Shown here piece by piece: positions 5,474 to 5,708 of a stretch of DNA of 5,708 nt. Positions within the stretch are counted from its first letter, which is position 1; each line of letters begins with the position of its first letter. The notes beneath the pieces are model-generated. The model was not told the origin of the DNA and did no database searches. It saw only the letters and a list, made by a program, of their open reading frames with translations. This DNA is from Candidatus Lithacetigena glycinireducens. Its GTDB lineage: Bacteria > Coprothermobacterota > HKB111. The stretch spans positions 1 through 5,708 of the forward strand of contig QLUP01000066.1 in NCBI GenBank assembly GCA_018725485.1, read 5' to 3'. The position numbers and the translations under genes are program-made.

Positions 5474-5708
5474 ATGAAAAATAGGCGGGGGAGTAATGGC
5501 CACCGCTTTTATAGAGGGTGTTTTGAAAAACGGTTTGACCGAGCCCGAAAATATCTAAGTTAGCGCTCGTAAAAAAAGAGACCTTAGAAAAGCTTAATCA
5601 GGCTTATAAGGTTAATTACTCCCTTTCTAACCTAGAAGTGGCAAAGCAAGGAGAAGTAGTGGTGCTATCGGTAAAGCCCCAAAACCTGAGAGAAGTTTTC
5701 AGGGATTT
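5474..5708 (+). pseudogene. proC: Broken pyrroline-5-carboxylate reductase gene, 5' part (runs off right edge)
   Basis: Intact ProC reduces 1-pyrroline-5-carboxylate to proline with NAD(P)H in the cytoplasm. The reading frame starting at 5481 gives IGGGVMATAFIEGVLKNG and TEPENI, the N-terminal Rossmann nucleotide-binding motif and following helix of ProC. It then hits TAA at 5556-5558, followed by VSAR. After the run of seven A at 5571-5577 the homology continues one frame over as KKETLEKLNQAYKVNY, then SNLEVAKQGEVVVLSVKPQ, where the VKPQ is diagnostic of ProC. The expected start, ATG at 5474, is out of frame with 5481, and about three residues of the usual MKIGFIG opening are missing. There are thus at least three lesions: an N-terminal deletion with frameshift, an in-frame stop and a +1 slip. 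No clear promoter or ribosome binding site is seen. The C-terminal catalytic half lies beyond the window. Confidence 0.85.

Noticed and set aside
5468-5563. 31-codon open frame from ATG at 5468 through the proC start region
   Set aside because: Its peptide is unlike any known family, whereas the neighbouring frame clearly encodes ProC; it exists only because the proC frame is shifted.

Overview
The window carries one nearly complete, well-preserved operon for a branched-chain-amino-acid-type (HAAT family) ABC importer. It is flanked by a mobile-element gene on the left and two decayed gene remnants on the right. The source looks bacterial: strong Shine-Dalgarno sequences, a perfect extended -10 promoter and a TTG start. 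DNA is moderately A+T-rich, and Arg and Ile codons lean to AGA/AGG and ATA. That codon style is common in anaerobic or thermophilic lineages and in candidate phyla such as Atribacterota or Aerophobota. This placement is a guess from style only.

Layout: (1) 1-91, minus strand, the N-terminal end of a probable transposase/integrase gene running off the left edge. (2) 92-325, a divergent intergenic region with the likely operon promoter (213-241) and the livK ribosome binding site. (3) 326-1588, livK, the extracytoplasmic solute-binding protein. (4) 1584-1634, two tandem stem-loops, the larger a perfect 14-bp stem. (5) 1662-5254, livG, livF, livH and livM, tightly packed on the plus strand (8-nt gap, 1-nt gap, ATGA overlap). 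(6) About 5246-5451, the last third of a second LivF-type ATPase with no N-terminal part. (7) 5474-5708, a broken proC (pyrroline-5-carboxylate reductase) with several independent lesions, running off the right edge.

The five intact genes form a complete transporter. LivK captures the ligand outside the membrane, LivH and LivM form the pore, and LivG and LivF hydrolyse ATP on the cytoplasmic side. The livK-livG hairpin fits the usual need for more binding protein than membrane components. The substrate cannot be fixed from sequence: branched-chain amino acids are the default, but this family also imports other amino acids, amides and urea.

I did not find a previously undescribed system. The points most worth a second look are the motif asymmetry between the two ATPases, the livM/livF-remnant junction where livM borrows its stop codon, and the multiply broken proC beside otherwise intact genes.
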